A DNA stretch of 43,114 bases from the NCBI GenBank assembly GCA_004557185.1, contig SFEP01000010.1:1-43114 (forward strand), written 5' to 3'. A model generated the notes under the pieces. That model worked only from the letters and a program-made list of their open reading frames with translations. It was not told where the DNA came from and did no database searches. Origin of the DNA: Bacteroidales bacterium. GTDB lineage: Bacteria; Bacteroidota; Bacteroidia; Bacteroidales; Bacteroidaceae. The translations under genes were made by a program, and so were the position numbers. This document shows positions 7,740 through 14,801 of this stretch, piece after piece; the stretch's first letter is position 1; each line of letters starts with the position of its first letter.

Positions 7740-10151
7740 TCACTCATGCCGATTTCCCTGGCTCTCTTTCCACGCCCGGTAGGCCTTGAGCACACGCTGC
7801 CTTTCCTCTTCTCCCACTTTCTTGAAAACAAACTGCACGCCGATGCGGTCTTCAAAATGGAGTCGGGCAATCTTATCTCCCCTCATCACCACTATGTTTT
7901 TGGGCTTGCCCCGCATTTCATTATTCTTTGCAAAGATACTGGCGTCTGAGTCCAGCGTCCAGTCTGCAAATTCAAGCATATAATATGTTCCGCTCATTCC
8001 TGCTTTTGCTGCGGGTGTATCGTCGCCAACCGTTTCACAAGCAAACAATCCTGATTGCGTGAAATCCTTGAAGCCTGGCAATTCCACGCCCTGCTCTTTG
8101 GCGGAATAATATACTGAACAGATATAGTCGTAAAGTGTAGCCACCTCAGAATGATTTTCTCCATAGACTTCCAACCAAATTCCCAAGGCTTTCTGATACA
8201 TCTCCAAGGCCTTGGAATAGTTACCTTGGGATTTATAGACTAAACCCATGTTGTTGTAACTCGTGGCCACAGAGGGATGGTTCGCACCTAAGACGTCCAA
8301 CCAAATGCCCAAGGCTTTCTGATACATCTCCAAGGCCTTGGGATAGTTGCCTTGGGAATGATAGACAGAACCCAGGTTGTTGTAACTCGTGGCCACATCG
8401 GGATGGTTCGCACCTAAGACTTCTAACCGAATATCCAAGGCTTTCTGATGCATCTCCAAGGCCTTGGGATAGTCGCCTTGGGATTCATAGACTAAACCCA
8501 TGTTGTTGTAACTCCTTGCCACATCGGGATGGTTTGCACCTAATACTTCCAACTTAATATCCAAGGCTTTCTGATACATCTCCAAGGCCTTGGGGTAGTT
8601 GCCTTGGGAATGATAGACACAACCCATGTTGTTGTAACTCCTTGCCACATCGGGATGGTTCGCACCTAAGACGTCCAACCCAATATCCAAGGCTTTCTGA
8701 TACATCTCCAAGGCCTTGGGATAGTTGCCTTGGGAATGATAGACACAACCCATGTTGTTGTAACTCGTGGCCACATCGGGATGGTTCGCACCTAAGACAT
8801 CCAACCAAATACCCAAGGCTTTCTGATACATCTCCAAGGCCTTGGGGTAGTTACCTTGGGAATCATAGACACTACCGATGTTGTTGTAACTCCTTGCCAC
8901 ATCGGGATGGTTCGCACCTAAGACGTCCAACCAAATATCCAAAGCTTTCTGATACATCTCCAAAGCTTTGGGATAGTTACCTTGGGATTTATAGACTAAA
9001 CCCTGGTTGTTGTAACTCGTGGCCACATCGGGATGGTTCGCACCTAAGACGTCCAACCAAATACCCAAGGATTTCTGATGCATCTCCAAGGCCTTGGGAT
9101 AGTCGCCTTGGGATGAATAAACAGAACCTATGTTGTTGTAACTCGTGGCCACATGCTCACACTTTTCGCCTTCTTGCACCATCGCACTATGCAAGGCTCT
9201 TTGATAATAGCGTAAGGCTTTGTGATAATCTGCGATATAATCATCGATAAATCTTCCAGCCTGCAACTGCCAATCCACGTTCGTTGAGTCCTGGCAGGCT
9301 CTCAGTTCGATCCAGTAGGCAGCGGAGTCGTTGTCGTGACGAAGTTTGCAGATTTCGAAGTGGTTGTAGCAGTCGGCGGCAATGTCCTCAAGTATCTTGG
9401 CATAGTGAGCCTCGCCCTTTTCCTGCTCCTCTTGGCGTTTCCTCAAATCCTCAGCGTTCTTTCTCAAAGCCTCACGTTCGCGGGCCAACTCGGCGCAACG
9501 CTCCTCCATGCTGCCCTTGGTGTTGAGCAGGGAGTCGGCACGGGTGAGCTCGCCGTTCTGGATGTATGCGGCCACGCGGCGCCGAAAGTCATCCATCGCT
9601 TCGAAGTCGAGGGTGGAGTAGCGCTCCGCCATTTCGGAGATGAGTTCTTCATTCTTATCCTGCGCCTTTTGTAATGCCTGTATCTTTTTCTGGTATTCCT
9701 CCTCCGTGATTTTGTGTTGCTTCTTCAGCGCTGCCAATTCATTCGTCTTTTCGTTGAGTTGCTTCTGCAGCGTGTTGCGTATTTTTCTTACGGCGGCCAG
9801 ACGGTCTTCCAGCACATTCTCGGGCGTGTCCATCACCACCAGCAGGTCGTTGGAGGAGTAGCTGTGCGTTCGGCCAAGGAGGTCGGGGTCGTAAAGCTGG
9901 TAGCCCTTCTTCTTCACACTCTCCACGCTGAATGTTTTGCTGCGCATGGGGTAGGAGAAGGCGCCGTTAGGGCCACTGACCACTGCGACGTTATCCTTGA
10001 ACGTAATGGTGGCTCCCGCCAGACGTGTGCCTGGAATGAGGGAACCGTTGGCGGCCAAGCGGCCACGGGTCTTCACATAGCCGCGCTGCGTCTGGGCAAA
10101 GGCGACTGAAATGGTGGCCAACAGGCAAAGAAACAAAAGGTACTTTTTCAT
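7740..10151 (-). CDS. Exported TPR (kinesin light chain-type) protein, partner of TIR protein
   Basis: An 803-residue protein. Residues 1-19 are a signal peptide (MKKYLLFLCLLATISVAFA), cleaved probably before QTQRG; there is no lipobox. Residues about 24-110 form a carboxypeptidase-regulatory/transthyretin-like beta domain. Residues about 110-245 are strongly charged coiled coil. After a helical region come eight 42-residue TPRs (335-670) with consensus ATSYNNxGxVYxSQGxYPK and ALEMYQKALxIWLDVLGANH, and a degenerate ninth. The C-terminal ~100 residues (GTYYMLEFADWTLDSDASI onward) are a separate small domain. It starts 15 nt after the TIR gene stop, so the two are one operon. The predicted location is outside the inner membrane, where TPRs could bind a peptide or protein signal. 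Function is inferred from architecture only. Confidence 0.85.
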   Translation of the reverse strand: MKKYLLFLCLLATISVAFAQTQRGYVKTRGRLAANGSLIPGTRLAGATITFKDNVAVVSGPNGAFSYPMRSKTFSVESVKKKGYQLYDPDLLGRTHSYSSNDLLVVMDTPENVLEDRLAAVRKIRNTLQKQLNEKTNELAALKKQHKITEEEYQKKIQALQKAQDKNEELISEMAERYSTLDFEAMDDFRRRVAAYIQNGELTRADSLLNTKGSMEERCAELAREREALRKNAEDLRKRQEEQEKGEAHYAKILEDIAADCYNHFEICKLRHDNDSAAYWIELRACQDSTNVDWQLQAGRFIDDYIADYHKALRYYQRALHSAMVQEGEKCEHVATSYNNIGSVYSSQGDYPKALEMHQKSLGIWLDVLGANHPDVATSYNNQGLVYKSQGNYPKALEMYQKALDIWLDVLGANHPDVARSYNNIGSVYDSQGNYPKALEMYQKALGIWLDVLGANHPDVATSYNNMGCVYHSQGNYPKALEMYQKALDIGLDVLGANHPDVARSYNNMGCVYHSQGNYPKALEMYQKALDIKLEVLGANHPDVARSYNNMGLVYESQGDYPKALEMHQKALDIRLEVLGANHPDVATSYNNLGSVYHSQGNYPKALEMYQKALGIWLDVLGANHPSVATSYNNMGLVYKSQGNYSKALEMYQKALGIWLEVYGENHSEVATLYDYICSVYYSAKEQGVELPGFKDFTQSGLFACETVGDDTPAAKAGMSGTYYMLEFADWTLDSDASIFAKNNEMRGKPKNIVVMRGDKIARLHFEDRIGVQFVFKKVGEEERQRVLKAYRAWKESQGNRHE
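8142..9149 (-). repeat. Eight in-frame 126-bp tandem repeats encoding TPRs
   Basis: Exactly 1008 bp, eight units of 126 bp, each encoding one 42-residue TPR. Several units differ at only a few bases, so they are much more alike than TPRs usually are. This indicates recent duplication or gene conversion and likely copy-number variation between strains. Confidence 0.9.
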
Positions 10152-10166
10152 GACTTGCTATGTTTC

Positions 10167-11294
10167 CTATTTTACAATCAGTGCTATGGGTTCGCTGGCT
10201 GGGGGCAGCATATCGTTTTCGAGTGGCAGCGGGCATTGCACGTGGTAGATGCTGCACTGCTGCTGCAAGGGGATGCACACCCGAGCATAGCCCGCGGCAT
10301 CGGTCGTGGCGGTTTGTCCTGCCAAGGATATTTCGGTGTGGGGCACGCCTGCTTCCTTGTTCTTGTCCCAAAGGAGCATCGACACATCGCCGTAGGCATG
10401 CGGGTTGCGCGCCAACGGCAGCGTCAGTGCGCGGCGCAGCTCGAGCGTGGTGTCAACGGGCAGCCAATCGCGGCAGGCCACGGTGAGGCGCACGGGCTTG
10501 TTCAGGTAGTTGTGGGGGATGTGTAGAAAGAGCGCGTGGTCGCTGAATGTACGCAGCGTGTCGGTCTTCACCTCGTGCCCCAGTTGCAGGGTGACTACGG
10601 CCTCACGCAGCGCAGGCAGACGGGGGTTGTGTGCCGTGGCTTCGCTGAGCGTGACACACACATCCACGGGCCGGCTGTTCAGCCACACGCCCCACAAGGC
10701 TGCCAGCACCGCCAGTATGCCCAGCATGCACGCAGCCATTTTCTGCCGGAGCAGGCGCTGGTGCCGCCGCCACAGGCTGTCGAACTCCAAGCCCAGCAGT
10801 TTGGTAATGAGTTGCACGTAAGCCCGCTCACGGTTCAGCCAAGGCCAGCGGAACACCTTTTCGTGCACGTTGGCGCCTAAGATTTCGGGGATGCCAAGCT
10901 CCCTCACCACGGGATGGAAGCACTCCGTCCTTGGGTCACCGCTGTGGGGAACGCCGTCGATGATGAAGAAATGGATGTGCTCCGTGCGGCCGAGGCTATG
11001 GAAGTAAGCTATCTCCCTCCCCACCCATTCGGAGCGTGCGGAATGGGGCGAGCAAAGCACAATGAGATGCCGTGATGCTTCCAGCCTATCTTGCAGTTCC
11101 GCAGTCAGGCCTCCTGGCTTGATGTCGTAAGGGGCGAAAAAGACGGGGTCGATGGGTTTGCGCTTCCAACCGTGCTCACTGCAAAGGGCTGCGGGCATGC
11201 GATAGCCTTCGAGTTTACGCTGCAACCGCTTACCCCACGCCGTGTCGTGCGAACTATAGGAAATAAAGGCGAAGTATTTGAACTGTTTTTTCAT
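10167..11294 (-). CDS. TIR-domain transmembrane protein with extracytoplasmic beta domains
   Basis: A 375-residue protein. Residues about 5-150 are a TIR domain: box 1 YFAFISYSSHD, a central strand HLIVLCSPHSA, and SEWVGREIAYF, where Glu94 four residues after Trp90 matches the W-x-x-x-E position of the catalytic glutamate in NAD-cleaving TIR domains. Residues about 186-205 (MAACMLGILAVLAALWGVWL) form one membrane helix. The remaining 170 residues hold two beta-sandwich-like units, the second (VPHTEISLAGQTATTDAAGYA) of carboxypeptidase-regulatory type. With a basic pre-helix region (RRHQRLLRQK), the TIR should face the cytosol and the beta part the periplasm. It is the first gene of an operon with the exported TPR protein. 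Immune-like or signalling roles are both possible; neither is shown. Confidence 0.85.
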   Translation of the reverse strand: MKKQFKYFAFISYSSHDTAWGKRLQRKLEGYRMPAALCSEHGWKRKPIDPVFFAPYDIKPGGLTAELQDRLEASRHLIVLCSPHSARSEWVGREIAYFHSLGRTEHIHFFIIDGVPHSGDPRTECFHPVVRELGIPEILGANVHEKVFRWPWLNRERAYVQLITKLLGLEFDSLWRRHQRLLRQKMAACMLGILAVLAALWGVWLNSRPVDVCVTLSEATAHNPRLPALREAVVTLQLGHEVKTDTLRTFSDHALFLHIPHNYLNKPVRLTVACRDWLPVDTTLELRRALTLPLARNPHAYGDVSMLLWDKNKEAGVPHTEISLAGQTATTDAAGYARVCIPLQQQCSIYHVQCPLPLENDMLPPASEPIALIVK

Positions 11295-11374
11295 ATCACG
11301 CTATGCGTTTGAGAAATTAACCCGAGGGAAAACGCACCAATGGCTCTTATGTATAGGAAAGCCGTAGACATGCG

Positions 11375-11382
11375 CAAAAATA
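11375..11382 (-). promoter_or_regulatory. Putative -7 box for the TIR-TPR operon
   Basis: On the minus strand this reads TATTTTTG, fitting TAnnTTTG, about 80 nt before the TIR start. A TTG lies 17 nt further upstream (11400-11402), slightly closer than usual. Confidence 0.5.
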
Positions 11383-11551
11383 TCAATAATAATCTTAATC
11401 AAGGGCACGCGACCTACTAATATATATAAGGTGAAGCTGTGGGCGTTCGTCTGTGTTTCTGTGTCAAATGCCCACCGCGCCCCCCGCACAATACCCTTGC
11501 TTCTCACCAAAATCACCCAAAGAGGGTATAGCACGGGGAGCGGCGACGCGC

Positions 11552-11559
11552 TACTTTTG
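11552..11559 (+). promoter_or_regulatory. Putative -7 box (TACTTTTG) for the small beta-domain protein
   Basis: TACTTTTG fits TAnnTTTG and is about 110 nt before the start at 11671. With the minus-strand box at 11375 it makes the 11295-11670 spacer a divergent promoter region; I see no gene in it. Confidence 0.45.
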
Positions 11560-11670
11560 CACTCAGAAAACAGGAGGGGCAGTACTGCCGCCGTCCACCT
11601 TTTGCAACGCGTTGTGCCCGAGCACGTAAGTCCAGTTGACTTTCGGTTCGGACACTTTTTTAAATCCTCA

Positions 11671-12039
11671 ATGCTCATGTACCTTATGCAACGATTGCTT
11701 CTCATTCTCTGCGCCAGCATGCTGTTCGTCACGCTCTCCGCCGACGAAGCGCCCTACCGTCCGTGTCTGCTCACAGGCCGGGTGTGCAACGCCGATGGCG
11801 AAGCGCTGGCCGAAGCCTGGGTGCGGGTAAAAGGCTCGCACGTGGGCTGCCGCACCGACGCGGCCGGCCGCTACCGTCTGTCACTGCGCCGCGGCACGCA
11901 CACCCTGCAAGTAACGGCCATGGGACACAAGCAGCAGGAGCGGCAAGTGACGACCACCGAGGGCAGCCAGCATCTCGATTTCAGCCTCACTCCCTTGCAG
12001 GTGCAGCTCACAAGGCGCGGGGAGGGTGGCGCAATTTAG
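11671..12039 (+). CDS. Short exported carboxypeptidase-regulatory-like protein (receptor-plug remnant?)
   Basis: A 122-residue protein starting MLMYLMQRLLLILCASMLF, a signal peptide likely cleaved near LSADEAP. The rest is one carboxypeptidase-D regulatory-like beta sandwich: LLTGRVCNADGEALAEAWVRV, then GCRTDAAGRYRLSL, then HTLQVTAMGHKQQERQV. This is the domain normally found at the N-terminus of SusC-like TonB-dependent receptors, and the following LDFSLTPLQVQL is where such receptors enter the plug domain, but here the frame ends six residues later. No plug or barrel sequence follows in any frame up to prmA. It is either a truncated receptor gene or a stand-alone domain protein. Starts at 11677 or 11686 are also possible. 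It diverges from the TIR operon, whose proteins also have such domains. Confidence 0.6.
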   Translation: MLMYLMQRLLLILCASMLFVTLSADEAPYRPCLLTGRVCNADGEALAEAWVRVKGSHVGCRTDAAGRYRLSLRRGTHTLQVTAMGHKQQERQVTTTEGSQHLDFSLTPLQVQLTRRGEGGAI

Positions 12040-12197
12040 AACAATCGGCCAACGGGCGGGGGCGACGTGATGACAGCCGGGCGGCACGGCCGGATGCGCG
12101 GCAGACGAGACACTACGGGGCTGAGTTTCAGAGGGCGGACTACGGTGGTAATGCAAACAAAAGAGGGGACGGGGAAGTCTGTTTTGAAAATATTTCT

Positions 12198-12205
12198 TAA
12201 TTTTG
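12198..12205 (+). promoter_or_regulatory. Putative -7 box (TAATTTTG) for prmA
   Basis: TAATTTTG followed by CCGCC, 91 nt before the prmA start. No convincing -33 box. Confidence 0.5.
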
Positions 12206-12296
12206 CCGCCTTACTTAGTATGCCGCCCCGCCCGAGAGGCTGCGGGCCGCATGCCTCACCACCTGAATGCCTGCGGGCACGTAGAACGAGAACGCT

Positions 12297-13214
12297 ATGC
12301 AATACTTGGAATTTACGTTTACCACCACGCCTGCCACCGAAACGGTGCACGACGTGCTCTCGGCCGTGCTGGCCGAAATTGGCTTCGACAGTTTTGTGCA
12401 CACCAGCGAACTGGACCGCACCGCCAAGGAGCGCGGCGCCGACCCCGAGGCGCCGGTGCTTGAAGAGAAGGCCGACACGGACTACTTTAAGTGCTACATT
12501 CAGCAGTCGCTCTACGACGCCGACGCCCTGAGCGAGGTGCTCGAAGCCTTCCCCCTGCCCGGCGTAAGCATCAGCTACGACATGCAGGAGGCTGAGGACA
12601 AGGACTGGAACGAGGAGTGGGAGAAAAACTACTTCAAGCCGCTCGTGGTGGGCGGACGCTGCGTGATAGCAGGCACCTTCCACAAGGACGTGCCCGAGGC
12701 GGAATACCGCATCACCATCAACCCGAAAATGTCGTTCGGCACGGGCCACCACGCCACCACGGCGCAGATGATAGGCCGCCTGCTCGACGACGACATCAGC
12801 GGCCTCGAGGTGCTCGACATGGGCTGCGGCACCAGCATTCTGGCCATTCTGGCACGCCTGCGCGGCGCACAGCACTGCACGGCCATCGACGTAGACGAGT
12901 GGTGCGTGAAGAACTCGCTTGAGAACATTGCGCTGAACGGCGTAGACGGCATCGACGTGGAACTGGGCGACGCCTCGTCGCTGGCAGGCAAGGGCCCCTT
13001 CGACCTCATCATTGCCAACATCAACCTGGGCATTCTGCTGCGCGACATGGGCCACTACACGGCGCGCCTCAAGCAGGGCGGCATGCTCTACATGAGCGGC
13101 TTCTACACCTCCGACGTGCCGCAACTCCTGGCCGAGGCCGGCCGCCAGGGACTGACCCTGGCCGACCAGCGCGAAACCGACGGCTGGGCCTGCCTGAAAC
13201 TGACCAAGGCCTGA
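12297..13214 (+). CDS. prmA: Ribosomal protein L11 methyltransferase
   Basis: PrmA uses S-adenosylmethionine to methylate ribosomal protein L11. The 305-residue product has an N-terminal alpha/beta substrate-recognition domain (from MQYLEFTFTTTPATETV) with the WNEEWEKNYFKPL segment, then INPKMSFGTGHHATT (the conserved F-G-T-G-x-H motif), the SAM-binding motif VLDMGCGTSILAILA, and IIANINLGILL, the N-x-N-type catalytic region of this family. Length and order are normal. It has its own promoter and is separated from argR by a 306-nt regulatory region. Confidence 0.95.
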   Translation: MQYLEFTFTTTPATETVHDVLSAVLAEIGFDSFVHTSELDRTAKERGADPEAPVLEEKADTDYFKCYIQQSLYDADALSEVLEAFPLPGVSISYDMQEAEDKDWNEEWEKNYFKPLVVGGRCVIAGTFHKDVPEAEYRITINPKMSFGTGHHATTAQMIGRLLDDDISGLEVLDMGCGTSILAILARLRGAQHCTAIDVDEWCVKNSLENIALNGVDGIDVELGDASSLAGKGPFDLIIANINLGILLRDMGHYTARLKQGGMLYMSGFYTSDVPQLLAEAGRQGLTLADQRETDGWACLKLTKA

Positions 13215-13261
13215 CGGCGCACAGCGCATGCCTACCGGCAGAGGGTGACGGCGGCGCAGCC

Positions 13262-13281
13262 CCTATATATAATAAGGAGTG
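13262..13281 (+). repeat. Copy of dispersed 20-bp motif CCTATATATAATAAGGAGTG
   Basis: Identical over 20 bp to 41799-41818, and similar to minus-strand copies near 4025 and 33355. It lies 47 nt after prmA. It is not a hairpin; the AAGGAG part resembles a ribosome-binding site but no start codon follows at suitable distance. Confidence 0.6.
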
Positions 13282-13335
13282 CCCGCAGCGCACAGCACGA
13301 AGCGGTGTAAAAAGCATATAACACGCATTTCTTTT

Positions 13336-13408
13336 GCATATTTCAAGCGGATATGCTGATTTACCAAAGTTTTCAGCGTTTTATACTGCATATCACAGAG
13401 CAATATGT
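13336..13408 (+). promoter_or_regulatory. Paired palindrome, candidate ArgR operator
   Basis: Two inverted repeats with the same geometry: GCATAT-N9-ATATGC (13336-13356) and GCATAT-N9-ATATGT (13388-13408). They start 52 bp apart, close to five helical turns, and the second touches the -7 box of argR. ArgR proteins bind paired palindromic boxes and commonly repress their own gene; this is the obvious candidate site for autoregulation of the arginine operon, although the half-site does not look like the E. coli ARG box. Confidence 0.55.
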
Positions 13409-13415
13409 ATATTTG
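13408..13415 (+). promoter_or_regulatory. Putative -7 box (TATATTTG) for the arginine operon
   Basis: TATATTTG fits TAnnTTTG and lies 105 nt before argR. It overlaps the right edge of the paired palindrome by one base, so a bound repressor would cover it. Confidence 0.6.
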
Positions 13416-13520
13416 CAGCAAAGATGGCGCAAATCGGGATGTGGAGCGAAGGCAGCCGGCAGGTTTTGCCAATATCCCCTCCCCCCAGGCAGTCCGTCTT
13501 AGGAAATAACTTAGATATTT

Positions 13521-14006
13521 ATGAGCAAAAGATTTGAACGTCTGGAAGTGCTGCGCGTCATCCTTTCATCACACAACTTAGGTAGTCATGAAGACATTTT
13601 GCAGGAACTCAAGCGTAACGGCATTGAGGTGACGCAGGCCACCCTCTCACGCGACTTGAACCGCCTGCGGGCCACCAAGGTGTCGACCCCCGATGGGTAC
13701 AAATACATACTGCCCGAAAACCCGCAGTATCGCCGCACCATCAAGCCCGACGCCGTGCCCGACTTTCTGCGTCAAACGGGTTTTAACTCCATCGACTTCT
13801 CGGGCAATATGGCGGTCATTCACACACGCCCCGGCTACGCTGCGGGCCTGGCCTACGACATCGACTCGCGCCACCTCAACACGGTGGCCGGCACACTGGC
13901 CGGCGACGACACCATACTGGTGGTGATGCGCGAAAACCACACACGGCAGGAATTTACCGACGACCTGGCCACGGCCATACCCGCCATCAAGAGCGTGGTG
14001 CTGTAA
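13521..14006 (+). CDS. argR: Arginine repressor
   Basis: ArgR senses L-arginine and represses arginine biosynthesis. The 161-residue product has the family's two domains: an N-terminal winged helix-turn-helix (about 1-75, with EDILQELKRNGIEVTQATLS and RDLNRLRATKV) and a C-terminal hexamerisation and arginine-binding domain (about 85-161) with the AGTLAGDDTILVVMRE stretch, matching the GTxAGDDTxLV signature. It is the first gene of the operon argR-GNAT-argG-argC-argD. A paired palindrome at its promoter suggests autoregulation. Confidence 0.95.
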   Translation: MSKRFERLEVLRVILSSHNLGSHEDILQELKRNGIEVTQATLSRDLNRLRATKVSTPDGYKYILPENPQYRRTIKPDAVPDFLRQTGFNSIDFSGNMAVIHTRPGYAAGLAYDIDSRHLNTVAGTLAGDDTILVVMRENHTRQEFTDDLATAIPAIKSVVL

Positions 14007-14116
14007 GTGCCGGCACAGGCCGATTATTTCTATACCAAAACTAAACGAGAGATAACGACGACCGCACCGCGCCACTGTGCGCCCCCTTGCGGCACGCCTG
14101 ACAGAAAACCAAAACA

Positions 14117-14749
14117 ATGGAAGAATACAACGACGGCATTCAAGTGCTGGTGGCCGACGCAAGCCACGAAAAGTATGTTGACACTATCCTGAAAACCATC
14201 ACCGACGCGGCCAAGGTGCGCGGCTCGGGCATTGCCAGCCGCACACACGAGTATGTGGCCACCAAGATGAAGGAACGCAAGGCCATCATCGCCCTCTACG
14301 GCGAGGAGTTTGCCGGCTTCTGCTATATCGAGAGTTGGGAGAACAAGCACTACGTGGCCAACTCGGGCCTCATTGTGGTGCCCAAGTTCCGCGGTCACCA
14401 CTTGGCTACGCGCATCAAGCGTTTGGCCTTTTCGCTGTCGCGGGTGCGCTGGCCCAAGGCCAAGATATTCGGACTGACGAGCTCGGGCGCAGTGATGAAA
14501 ATCAACACGTCGCTGGGCTACGTGCCCGTGCCCTTTGCCGAACTGACGCAGGACGACGAGTACTGGAAGGGCTGCGGCACGCCTGAGAGCCCCTGCTGCA
14601 TCAACTGCGACGTGCTGGCACGCACGGGGCGCAAATACTGCGTTTGCACAGGCATGCTCTACGACCCCGAGCGACACCCCGATGACAAACTGCCCGTGGA
14701 GATACCGCAGGACGTGCTCGACTTCATCAAGCAGCACGCCGACCTCTGA
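14117..14749 (+). CDS. GNAT-family acyltransferase in arginine operon
   Basis: A 210-residue GNAT protein. The fold is visible from about residue 10 to 145, with NSGLIVVPKFRGHHLATRI as strand 4 and the acyl-CoA-binding loop (family pattern R/Q-x-x-G-x-G/A, here FRGHHLA), then KIFGLTSSGAVMKINTSLGY. A C-terminal extension carries seven cysteines, including CCINCDVLARTGRKYC and CVCTG, which could bind metal. It lies between argR and argG, where Bacteroidetes lack a classical argA or argJ. This makes it a candidate for the first step, N-acylation (acetyl or succinyl) of glutamate. The function is inferred from position; the substrate cannot be read from sequence. Confidence 0.8.
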   Translation: MEEYNDGIQVLVADASHEKYVDTILKTITDAAKVRGSGIASRTHEYVATKMKERKAIIALYGEEFAGFCYIESWENKHYVANSGLIVVPKFRGHHLATRIKRLAFSLSRVRWPKAKIFGLTSSGAVMKINTSLGYVPVPFAELTQDDEYWKGCGTPESPCCINCDVLARTGRKYCVCTGMLYDPERHPDDKLPVEIPQDVLDFIKQHADL

Positions 14750-14801
14750 CCAAGCCGCCGAGAAGGCATTTTTCACAACACACAAAAACCATCTGACACG
14801 T

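Noticed and set aside
8142..9149. Tandem 126-bp repeats considered as non-coding satellite or CRISPR
   Set aside because: They stay in frame and encode TPRs with normal family residues.
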